A stretch of 24,289 nt of DNA from Larix sibirica (Eukaryota > Streptophyta > Pinopsida > Pinales > Pinaceae), in assembly GCA_004151065.3 (NCBI GenBank), contig NWUY0300011243.1, forward strand, positions 1-24,289, written 5' to 3'. The notes beneath the pieces were generated by a model that was not told the DNA's origin, did not search any database, and was given only the letters and a program-made list of their open reading frames with translations. The position numbers and the translations under genes were made by a program. Positions 8,135 through 18,045 of this stretch are shown here, in pieces; position 1 is the first letter of the stretch; every line of letters starts with the position of its first letter.

Positions 8135-9850
8135 TGACGAGCCAAATTTTACTGCAAAGTAGGGATTTGATTTGATTACTCTAGGATCACTTTTGACCAC
8201 AAATATGCTCCCCAGGAAAGATGGGCATTACTTAAAAGAAGAACCTTTTCTTACACACACATCCAATTTTTTAGGTGACTAAGTGGTATTGTTAAATAGA
8301 TTGTATACCAAAATGGGTTAAAAAATAAATTTGAATTTATTAGCGTGGATTCCCTTTTATATATGGTTATGGTTACATCAAAGTTCATTCTCCAGAAAAT
8401 TTTCATTTTAATTATACAATCAATATTTATAATAAAGTGGCAATCAATCCATTTAACTTTACATTGATAGATATCACAAAAGGAAAAAAACTAAAATAAA
8501 AATTTATAATACACAATGTGTATTAAGTTTTTTTTTTGAAAATGGTAAAATTTGTCATAACTTAGTTGTCAAACACGTTGTGAGGATAGTTATATTGACT
8601 CCTATCCTCAAATACCAGTGACTCATCACTCTTATTCAAAGAAAGCCACACTACCTGAAATAATTTATAATGGTCCTTAAAAAAATCCTTTATGAAAAAG
8701 AATTTTAAGTTTTATTCCATGACAAAAAAAAAATAGATAACACATAAATATTTATATAAAATATTTCTTAATCTATATATTTTTCTCACTAAAACAACAA
8801 TCAAACCAAATGGCTTAACATGACGATGACAGACCATAAAACCAAAATAACTAAAACAAATTACAATACAATTACAATACACACTATAGAAATATTTAAA
8901 TAAAATGTTTTGTCACTTTATATAATTTGAAGTGGCAACAAACCAACCTAACATTATAATGACTTAACTAAAAGAAAAACAAGAGATAGTGATAACTTGT
9001 TATACTTAGATATATATCTTTTTACTTGTATAATTTTTTGATATATCTATATTATATTTCTTAAATTTTTAAATGAACATGAAAGCCAACTCTTTCAAAC
9101 AAAATTTACCTACTACATATATGTACATCTGCCTGTCAGTTTTCACTATTGGTTGGACCTATAACAGTTGCAAGTTGCAGAGCATGTGAGAGCTGAGCTA
9201 AGATAATAATTGTGGGGGCATGTCAGACAAATTTGAAGAATTCCTACTAGCTGCAAAGCACTCTCAAAAAAGACAATTATGAGAGGTTAAGGTTTATGGA
9301 GTCCCTACTCAAGCATGTTAAATATAAAGCAAATCTAACCAAAAAGGGCCACTGCCTTATTAAAATTGATATTACAACGTTTAATAATAAAGTAGAAGCA
9401 GTGTATATTTCAACAAAAAAGAAGAAGGAAAGGTTATTACGAGAGACAAATAAAAAAAACAAAAGCATGGGCTATGCCACAGCTCGTCAAAGATTCTCAA
9501 GTAAGAAAGCAAATATAATGTTGTTAAAAATAAAAAGTGGGAAAAAATATATCTGGACAATATTTTAAAGTGTCAAACTAGCATTTTTAGGAGGAATTAA
9601 CAAATAGTGAGGGGACGTTATAAAATTTAATGATTAGGGGATGTTATAAAATTAATAAAAAAAAGTACTTTACTGAATGATTGGAATCCATTTTAGGTGA
9701 TTAAAAAAGATTAATTGTATGATCTACCTTTTAGCACCTGTCAATTTGTTTTTGTTAAAGAATACATTACTCAATCACTATCACATATGTTAACATCCAT
9801 ACACACAAGGTGTCACTATATAAATACACAAGGTACCAATTTTATTCATT
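8135..9850 (+). mobile_element. Probable 3' LTR, interrupted by unrelated sequence
   Basis: Bases 8135-8310 match 1352-1640 in order, and 9690-9850 match the later part, including the CATCCATTTT..GGTGA, CACATATGTTAACATC and TATATAAATAC blocks. The roughly 1.4 kb between about 8310 and 9690 has no counterpart in the 5' copy and begins near a direct repeat of the CATCCA..TTAGGTGA block. The simplest reading is a gypsy 3' LTR split by a later insertion or local expansion. Part of it (from 8435) is shared with the downstream A/B/C copies. Confidence 0.4.
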
Positions 9851-10440
9851 AATTTTATGAACTTTTAAATTCCCTTCTTTTTAGATAGGCAATATAATAC
9901 CCAAATCCAACCATTTATTACTCATTTACCTAGTTTGTCTAGAGCAATTGATGTCCTCACATGATAATATTTGAATTATAAAAAATAATTTGTCATTAAC
10001 TAACAAATATTTGAATTATAAAAATTAACTTGCCATTAAATAAATTAGGTGTACAATTTTCAAATGGTGAGGTGATGTGTTGTGTTGTTTCAATAATTAA
10101 AATTGGTTTTAGTTTGTTTTATTTATTTTTAAAAAAAATGTTTATAAGAATATTTTTTTAAAAGGAGATGGACACAAAGTACAAAATGTTAAATACAAGT
10201 TCAATATTTCTCATAAGAAAGTAACATATTCAAGAAATAATAACATTGTACATTCTTTTTTTTAATTAGTTATTTTTTTTTAATTTTCACAATGGTTAGT
10301 TAAAAGATGCACATATTATTAACATAAAAGAAAAAATACAATACATTAATATTTGATATAGAAAATAAAATATAACAAGAGATTCTAGGCCTTGGGCTTT
10401 TACTCCACTATGCCTTCTTCCATTTCAACCACTTGAGATG
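8435..10440. repeat. Copy A of a 2-kb non-coding repeat
   Basis: Bases 8435-8640 appear identical, with no indel, to 10442-10647 (copy B). Bases 8641-10440 appear identical, also with no indel, to 11168-12967 (copy C). The switch falls inside a 24-base stretch common to all three. The copy ends exactly at the N. It is AT-rich, and the only ORF is a 90-codon one at 9296-9568. Confidence 0.9.
9817..9827 (+). promoter_or_regulatory. TATA-box-like site in 3' LTR-like segment
   Basis: TATATAAATAC follows a GTTAACATCCATAC block, as in the 5' copy at 1781. An identical copy lies at 12344-12354 in repeat C. Confidence 0.35.
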
Positions 10441-10441
10441 N
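10441..10441. other. Single N: contig join
   Basis: This is the only ambiguous base in the window. It sits exactly between the end of copy A and the start of copy B. B begins with the same AAGTGGCAATCAATCC that begins copy A. This is the signature of two overlapping contigs joined with a nominal gap. Confidence 0.9.
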
Positions 10442-10947
10442 AAGTGGCAATCAATCCATTTAACTTTACATTGATAGATATCACAAAAGGAAAAAAACTA
10501 AAATAAAAATTTATAATACACAATGTGTATTAAGTTTTTTTTTTGAAAATGGTAAAATTTGTCATAACTTAGTTGTCAAACACGTTGTGAGGATAGTTAT
10601 ATTGACTCCTATCCTCAAATACCAGTGACTCATCACTCTTATTCAAAGAAAGCCACACTACCTGAAATAATATGTGATGGTCCTTAAAAAAACCCTTTAT
10701 GAAAAATAATTTTAAGTTTTATTCCATGACAAAATAAAACAATAGATAACATATAAATATTTCTTAATGTATATATTTTCTCTCTAAAATAACAATCAAA
10801 CCAAATGGCTTAACATGACAATGACTGACCAAAAAACCAAAACAACTAAAAACAAATTGGAATGCACACTCTAGAAATATTTAAATAAATTTTGTTTTTC
10901 ACTTTATATAATTTGAAGTGGCAACAAACCATCCTAACGTTATAATG
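10442..10947. repeat. Copy B: short (about 505 bp) repeat unit
   Basis: Its first 206 bases equal the start of copy A. After the 24-base common stretch it diverges from A and C (ATATGTGATGG against TTTATAATGG, and many later changes). It ends at GTTATAATGA, where A and C continue with CTTAACTAAAAG, and runs straight into copy C. B and the start of C are thus a tandem pair. Confidence 0.85.
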
Positions 10948-11822
10948 AAGTGGCAATCAATCCATTTAACTTTACATTGATAGATATCACAAAAGGAAAA
11001 AATAAAAATAAAAATTTATAATACACAATGTGTATTAAGATTTTTTTTTTTTGAAAATGGTAAAATTTGTCAAAACTCAATTGTCGAACAGGCTGTGAAC
11101 AGGCTGTGAGGATAGTTATATTAACTACTATCCTCAAATACCAGTTAACTCATCACTCTTATTCAATGAAAGCCACACTACCTGAAATAATTTATAATGG
11201 TCCTTAAAAAAATCCTTTATGAAAAAGAATTTTAAGTTTTATTCCATGACAAAAAAAAAATAGATAACACATAAATATTTATATAAAATATTTCTTAATC
11301 TATATATTTTTCTCACTAAAACAACAATCAAACCAAATGGCTTAACATGACGATGACAGACCATAAAACCAAAATAACTAAAACAAATTACAATACAATT
11401 ACAATACACACTATAGAAATATTTAAATAAAATGTTTTGTCACTTTATATAATTTGAAGTGGCAACAAACCAACCTAACATTATAATGACTTAACTAAAA
11501 GAAAAACAAGAGATAGTGATAACTTGTTATACTTAGATATATATCTTTTTACTTGTATAATTTTTTGATATATCTATATTATATTTCTTAAATTTTTAAA
11601 TGAACATGAAAGCCAACTCTTTCAAACAAAATTTACCTACTACATATATGTACATCTGCCTGTCAGTTTTCACTATTGGTTGGACCTATAACAGTTGCAA
11701 GTTGCAGAGCATGTGAGAGCTGAGCTAAGATAATAATTGTGGGGGCATGTCAGACAAATTTGAAGAATTCCTACTAGCTGCAAAGCACTCTCAAAAAAGA
11801 CAATTATGAGAGGTTAAGGTTT

Positions 11823-12095
11823 ATGGAGTCCCTACTCAAGCATGTTAAATATAAAGCAAATCTAACCAAAAAGGGCCACTGCCTTATTAAAATTGATATT
11901 ACAACGTTTAATAATAAAGTAGAAGCAGTGTATATTTCAACAAAAAAGAAGAAGGAAAGGTTATTACGAGAGACAAATAAAAAAAACAAAAGCATGGGCT
12001 ATGCCACAGCTCGTCAAAGATTCTCAAGTAAGAAAGCAAATATAATGTTGTTAAAAATAAAAAGTGGGAAAAAATATATCTGGACAATATTTTAA
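11823..12095 (+). CDS. 90-codon ORF, unrecognised, doubtful
   Basis: ATG to TAA with 90 codons, very rich in Lys (KKKKERLLRETNKKNKS) and with a basic end. It is present identically at 9296-9568 because that stretch belongs to the duplicated segment. I recognise no domain. It lies in A-rich non-coding sequence, where Lys and Asn codons keep frames open, so chance is the more likely explanation. Confidence 0.12.
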   Translation: MESLLKHVKYKANLTKKGHCLIKIDITTFNNKVEAVYISTKKKKERLLRETNKKNKSMGYATARQRFSSKKANIMLLKIKSGKKYIWTIF

Positions 12096-12343
12096 AGTGT
12101 CAAACTAGCATTTTTAGGAGGAATTAACAAATAGTGAGGGGACGTTATAAAATTTAATGATTAGGGGATGTTATAAAATTAATAAAAAAAAGTACTTTAC
12201 TGAATGATTGGAATCCATTTTAGGTGATTAAAAAAGATTAATTGTATGATCTACCTTTTAGCACCTGTCAATTTGTTTTTGTTAAAGAATACATTACTCA
12301 ATCACTATCACATATGTTAACATCCATACACACAAGGTGTCAC

Positions 12344-12354
12344 TATATAAATAC
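12344..12354 (+). promoter_or_regulatory. TATA-box-like site in copy C
   Basis: Identical to the site at 9817-9827, in the same context. Confidence 0.3.
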
Positions 12355-12998
12355 ACAAGGTACCAATTTTATTCATTAATTTTATGAACTTTTAAATTCC
12401 CTTCTTTTTAGATAGGCAATATAATACCCAAATCCAACCATTTATTACTCATTTACCTAGTTTGTCTAGAGCAATTGATGTCCTCACATGATAATATTTG
12501 AATTATAAAAAATAATTTGTCATTAACTAACAAATATTTGAATTATAAAAATTAACTTGCCATTAAATAAATTAGGTGTACAATTTTCAAATGGTGAGGT
12601 GATGTGTTGTGTTGTTTCAATAATTAAAATTGGTTTTAGTTTGTTTTATTTATTTTTAAAAAAAATGTTTATAAGAATATTTTTTTAAAAGGAGATGGAC
12701 ACAAAGTACAAAATGTTAAATACAAGTTCAATATTTCTCATAAGAAAGTAACATATTCAAGAAATAATAACATTGTACATTCTTTTTTTTAATTAGTTAT
12801 TTTTTTTTAATTTTCACAATGGTTAGTTAAAAGATGCACATATTATTAACATAAAAGAAAAAATACAATACATTAATATTTGATATAGAAAATAAAATAT
12901 AACAAGAGATTCTAGGCCTTGGGCTTTTACTCCACTATGCCTTCTTCCATTTCAACCACTTGAGATGATCCAATTGATGCTTCATATGAGACTAATTT

Positions 12999-13881
12999 CT
13001 AATGGCTACAAACTATTTCACATCATTGGACATAATTGGACCAATCAACCCACCATCATTTCTTCAACACAAGTACATCCTAATGGCTACAAACTATTTC
13101 ACAGGATGGGTTGAAGTAGTTCCACTTCGCATTTCCAACACTAATAAGGTGATATCATTCCTTGAATCCTATATCATTACTCATTTTGGTGTCCCTGAAT
13201 CCACTGGTTTTTAATAATGCATCTTACTTTTCCTCTCTTGATTTACCTCAGTTTACATTAGATAAAGGGATTAAAATCAAATATTTGGCAAATTATTACC
13301 CACGAGGTAATGGGTTATCTGTATCCGCGAATAAGAATATGATTAAAATTTTGAAGAGGACAGTAGTAGAGCACCACAAAAACCGACGTACGAATTTGTT
13401 TAACATGTTGTGGGATGATAGGGTTACTCTGAAAGCATCCTTATGCAATTCTCCTTTCTTTCTCGTTTACGAGAAAGAAGCCATACTCCCACACAATATT
13501 TTTTTGCAATCTTTACAGGTATCTCAAGCAACTCAAGAAACTGAATTTTCTGCCATGGAAGGAAAAATTAATCACTTAATTAAATTAGAAGAAGAAAGGG
13601 TTAAAGCCACAAACAGACTTGATCATCATCAATAGATTGTTAAACATTGACTTGACAACGGATATTCTTCCGATAGGAATTTCGAAGTAGGTGATTTGGT
13701 TCTTAAATGGGACAAGGCACACAAGGAAAAAGGAGAGCAAACCAAATTCCAAACTTTGTGGCTTGAGCCATTTGCTATCAGCGAGAAAATCAATCCCAAC
13801 ACTTTTCTGTTACAATAACTAGAGGGTCAAGATGAGACTTATCCAGTGAACTTCCAGACTCTGAAAAATGATTTTACTTGA
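12999..13881 (+). pseudogene. Gypsy integrase fragment X
   Basis: This is the C-terminal half of a Ty3/gypsy integrase. It reads SLDIIGPINPP, TGWVEVVPL, FLESYIITHFGVP, then after a one-base insertion at about 13199 NASYFSSLDL, KYLANYYPRGNGLSVSANK, MLWDDRVTLKASL, LIKLEEERV, and the GPY/F-like end GDLVLKWDKAHKEKG and TLWLEPF. TAA at 13816-13818 precedes the likely original stop at 13879-13881. In the DDE set the second Asp is Asn (NNASYF) and the Glu is Val (GLSVSANK). A 24-base piece of the MATNYFT region (13080-13103) is repeated at 12999-13022, directly before DIIGPI, replacing the expected upstream sequence. Dead copy. Confidence 0.85.
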
Positions 13882-14787
13882 TTTTCGCACAGGAAGTCAT
13901 TTATGTATATAGTCTGTAGATAGTTTCTTTTAATTTTTGTTTGGTTTGTTTGTTGATTTGAGGTAATATTTACTAGTTTTTTTTGTGTTTTGTTTGCTTT
14001 CTTTTATTATGGTTTTTGAGTAAAACAGGTTTGAAATTTATCTTTATTCATATTAATATTGAATTATCAGTTTTATTATAATTAATCTCCAATTTCAGTT
14101 ATTTTTATGAGACATTGGGAGGAATTCTAGATCAAACAGTTATTTCAAAACCAAATTTTTTCTTGGTCTCTGCATAAGTTTCAGCTGAAAATTTTCCATT
14201 CGATACAAACCAGGATTTTCCTGAGTTGATATTAGACCTATTTTTTCTTTCAATTGTTGTTTTTCTGAATTTTTCTTTCAATAAAGTAATAGTCCAATAG
14301 CCCGTTTATCAGCTTGAACTTGGCAATATTATTTTTATTGAACATTCTCGGGGGTTATCTATTAGAGAACCATTAAATGGCATTAGCCAGATATGATGAC
14401 CGAGTTTTATATTTAAGCTGAACTTAAGGTGAAGTGGTTATGAGTTTGCAACTTGGGTTGAATTTAGTTCTCTTGTGGAGGTACATTTCCAAGTCTTGAA
14501 AATTATTTAAAGCACTGCAAGCTTCAGTTTTATTCCCAAGTAGCTCTCTGGTGAGGACATATTTTCAATCACTCATAATTTAGTTGATATATTTTAATTA
14601 TTTTCCATTTGAAACAGCGAGAATAATTGATGTTGTCTCTATCATAAACCTCTTTATGCCATCATATGCTCTTAAGGATCCCTTGGAATTGCTTCCCCAT
14701 TCACTAAGTGATCTCTTATGAGATTAACAATCAACTTACACAACTTACTTAATAGAATTAAACCTTAGGGTTTAATTGCAGGTTAGG
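13882..14787. other. Non-coding, downstream of integrase X
   Basis: T-rich sequence with no ORF that I can support. It is matched by 18927-19824 in Y. It contains an AATAAA at 14280-14285 (Y: 19314-19319) and a purine run TTGGGAGGAA near 14115 that could be a polypurine tract. No LTR boundary can be fixed. It is probably the 3' untranslated and LTR region of the gypsy element. Confidence 0.4.
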
Positions 14788-15260
14788 GGTCTCATAATGA
14801 GCCAGAATATCATGATCGTAAGTATTTGCAGAATGACATCTCCGCATCTAGTCACCAAGCTAGGGAGATGGTTTGCAGCCGTAAGAATGTAGGACATGAG
14901 GTCTCATCACGAGCTGACCTATTCATCTCTGCAGGTGCTGGTGAATGACACTAGCATCAGTTGGTTACCAAGCCAAGGTATCCATTTGCAATTTATTCCT
15001 TAAGAAAAATCGAATATGAATTAGAAAGTAAAATCTAATGAGTTAGATTAAGGATAGGAGGTCTCATAACGAGCCGACATGATCATGATCATGAACTATT
15101 TTGGAATGAAACTATTATTAGATGGTTACCAAGCCAAGATAGCAGCTTCTAGCCTTAAAATTGAAATATAGGGGTCTCATTACAAGCCAGCTTGATCATT
15201 TTATGTAAGTTTTTGTGAATGACACTTTCGGCAACTAATTACCAAGCTAGGGCAGTGTCT
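14788..15260. repeat. Four-unit degenerate repeat (X copy)
   Basis: Four units start at 14788, 14900, 15060 and 15173 (spacing 112, 160, 113). Each opens with GGTCTCATnACGAGCC or a close variant. In the middle comes GAATGACA (decayed in unit 3), and near the end GGTTACCAAGCCA or a variant. The first motif can fold as GG(T)CTC paired with GAGCC. The same four units with nearly the same spacing occur in Y at 19825-20290. Function is unknown. Confidence 0.85.
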
Positions 15261-16492
15261 TTTAGTCTTCTCCTTAGAAAACAAGCACATGCTAAGCAAG
15301 AATGAATATAAATATTTATCTAAAATACTAAAGCTATGCATCTTTATCTATTGAATGGGATAAAAGTAGCCAAATGAGGTTAAAAGGTATCACAGTCGAG
15401 GCTATTGATGCCAGGTTAGTAGCAGTGGCTATGCCTATGGTATTGGAGGTAAAACCTTATGACAACCATTAATGATTACAAGATGTTCCTTTGATGAGTT
15501 GATAAAAAATGTATCCTTTATCTGATGTTTGATTATTGTTTAATTTCAGTGTTCTCACGGGTGCGTTGTAGCCTTGTAGGGCAATCTTTTCGTTGCTACA
15601 GCTGGTTGAAAATTCCTTAAAAGGTTTGTTATGTGGAACCCACAATGCAGGACTAAAAACTTGGTCTGATTAGAAACCTCCATTTTTATTCATCTATGCA
15701 CAACTTAACTGTTGAAACTTTAGTCATATATAACTAGTACTCCCAGCCAATCACCATTTGTTGGCCTCCCCAACAACAACCTTTTCATTTTGAAAAAATG
15801 AATGGGTCCCCATTGAAAGAATGTTCAAAAATACTTTATCAATGATTCAATATGTCAAGTATTCGATTATCTGTAGCTGTAGGTTACCTCTTGGGTTAAG
15901 TTCTTATTTCCTTCCTCATTTGACAGCTTGGATGATTATCTTATTTTTATCTTTTCTAACCACTGGTTGTCTATCATATGTTGAATGCATGTATTTTGGG
16001 GGTTCTCTTTAGATATTCTTGTCATAAATATCAATTTTTAGTAGCAGATTTGATAATCGTAACATTTTGCATATTATTTTAGTAAATAAACATTATGTAG
16101 CTGGGTTCAAATTGTTTATTTAACTTAAGTTTCAAGTTTATATGAACCTCGCCGTGCTTCATTTTATGTAGAACAGGTAATGTCAAATTTTTCCTATCTA
16201 TATTGGGATTTATTGCTACTATCTCTACGATTTGATGTGGTATCATGAAATTGGCTCAATCCTGTAGCCAGTTGATTTTAATGATCATTTATCTCGTTTT
16301 ACATTATATAGGATCTATTGGTTGAATTTCTTAGCACGATTTGAATTCAAATTCATATAATCTTAAGTGGTTGCGTGATTGAATAAGGCCTTTCAACTGG
16401 TTTGATTTAGTTTTATTAATATTTGCACAATGTTGAAATAAATTGTTGTATCCTTATGAGTAACTTGGCTATATTATTTTTCACACTAGCAA
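15261..16492. other. Non-coding tail of segment X with an intron-like piece
   Basis: Matched by 20291-21529 in Y. A short frame (15388-15448, ending VAMPMVLE) is followed by a 101-base GT...AG stretch (15449-15549) and another open stretch. The Y copy has the same arrangement at 20485-20585. The rest is AT-rich without recognisable features. The join to the integrase Z block is at 16492/16493. Confidence 0.35.
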
Positions 16493-17673
16493 AACCTACC
16501 CAAATTGTTAAAAGACAAGGTTTGTGCAAGCTCGTTGTTGATGATGTCAACATTCCTAATGTTGATTTTTCTACTGAGGAAATTGAATTTTTTGTGCTTT
16601 TGATTAGCCTGATTCTTGGTATACTAACTTCTTCTTTTTTTTCTCCCTTCTGATGCATGGCATGGCACCGCAACATTTGGATGCAAGAAAAAAGAGAGCA
16701 TTAAGGATAAAATCAGCCCCATATCATCTCATTAATAATGTCCTATTCAGGAAGAATTTTGATGGTGTTTTATTACGTTGTTTAGAGCAATAAGGTTCAC
16801 AAAGAGTTTTGAATGAATTACACATCGAGCCTGTTAGAGGTCATTTTGGGGGTGATACCACTGCATACAAAGTCATGATGGATGGTTATTACTGGATGAA
16901 TTTATTCAAAGACGCCCATGCCTTGGCCCATAAGTGCAAAATCTGTCAAAAGACCGTAGGCAGAGTGAAGAAAGTTGCATTTCCTTTGCATCATGACATT
17001 ATTGAAACTCCTTTCCAGCAGTGGGGTTTGGACATCATTGGACCAATCAACCCACCATCATCTCTTCAACACAAGTACATCCTAATGGCCACAGACTATT
17101 TCACATGATGGGTTGAAGTAGTTCCACTTCGCATTGTCAACACTAATCAGGTGATATCATTCCTTGAATCCTATATCATTACTCATTTTGGTGTCCCTAA
17201 ATCACTGGTTTTTAATAATGCATCTTACTTTTCCTCTCTTGATTTAACTCAGTTTACATTAGATAAAGGGATTAAAATCAAATATTTGGCAAATTATTAC
17301 CCACAAGGTAATGGGTTATCTAAATCCACGAATAAGAATATGATTAAAATATTTAAGAGGACAGTAGCAGAGCACCACAAAAACCGACATACAGCTTTGT
17401 TTAACATGTTGTGGGATGATAGGGTTACCCTGAAAGCATCCTTAGGCAATTCTCCTTTCTTTCTCATTTACGAGAAAGAAGCCATAATCCCACCCAATGT
17501 TTTTTTGCAACCTTTACAGCTATCTCAAGCAACTCAAGAAACTGAATTTTCTGCCATGGAAGGAAGAATTAATCACTTAATTAAATTAGAAGAAGAAAGG
17601 GTTAAAGCCTCAAACTGACTTGATCATCATCAACATATTGTTAAACATTGGTTTGAAAACAAATCTTCTTCTG
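16493..17673 (+). pseudogene. Gypsy RNase H-integrase remnant Z
   Basis: The most complete integrase here. After a linker (KPTQIVKRQGLCKLVV at 16493) and a frame change, it reads ALRIKSAPYHLINNVLFRKN, a TAA (16791-16793), then LNELHIEPVRGHFGG, GYYWMNLFKDAHALAHKCKI (HHCC zinc-binding domain), WGLDIIGPINPP and MATDYFT, TGA (17106-17108), WVEVVPL, THFGVPKSLVFNNASYF, NYYPQGNGLSKSTNK and LEEERVKASN, TGA (17616-17618). The frame is constant from about 16700 to 17673. Of the DDE triad the first Asp is kept, the second is Asn and the Glu is Lys. The end is cut at about 17673, where segment Y begins. Inactive. Confidence 0.88.
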
Positions 17674-18045
17674 ATTGGTTTTAGTTTGTTTTATTTATTT
17701 TTAAAAGAAATGTTTATAGTAATATTTTTTTAAAAGGCGATGGAGAGAAAGTACAAAACGTTAAATATAAATTCAATATTTCTCATAAGAAAGTAACATA
17801 TTCAAGAAATAATAACATTGTACATTCTTTTTTCTAATTAGTATTTTTTTTAATTTCCACAATGGCTAGTATAAAGATGCACATATTATACTAACATAAA
17901 AGAAAAAATACAATACATTAATATTTGATATAGAAAATAAAACATAACGAGAGATTCTAGGCCTTGGGCTTTTACTCCACTATGCCTTCTTCCATTTCAA
18001 CCACTTGAGATGATCCAATTGATGCTTCATATGAGACTAATTTCT

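Larger units (their letters stand above)
10948..12967. repeat. Copy C of the 2-kb repeat
   Basis: This copy is full-length. Its first 220 bases differ from A and B (AAAACTCAATTGTCGAACAGG, with GAACAGGCTGT doubled), and the rest equals A. Its right end continues without a break into the integrase fragment X, and its last 340 bases recur before integrase Y. Confidence 0.9.
12629..16492. repeat. Segment X of a 3.86-kb direct duplication
   Basis: Bases 12629-16492 align in order with 17674-21529 (segment Y) with scattered substitutions and small indels throughout, roughly 90-95% alike by eye. Homology begins at ATTGGTTTTAGTTTG and ends at TTTTCACACTAGCAA (Y: TTTTCACATTAGCAA). The divergence shows an old genomic duplication, unlike the apparently perfect A/C match. 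Confidence 0.9.

Noticed and set aside
14788-15260. Hammerhead-type ribozyme in the four-unit repeat
   Set aside because: No CTGANGA and GAAA core pair is present in the units.
15821-16012. 63-codon hydrophobic ORF in segment X, also partly open in Y
   Set aside because: Nearly all X/Y differences in this frame change the amino acid (Cys/Tyr, Thr/Ile, Ile/Leu, Gly/Asp, Met/Val, Ser/Tyr), and Y has a stop near the start. No sign of selection on a protein.
16235-16250. TGGTATCA as a retroelement primer-binding site (initiator tRNA-Met type)
   Set aside because: Only eight bases match before the sequence departs, and no LTR end can be placed just upstream. The Y copy shows the same short match.
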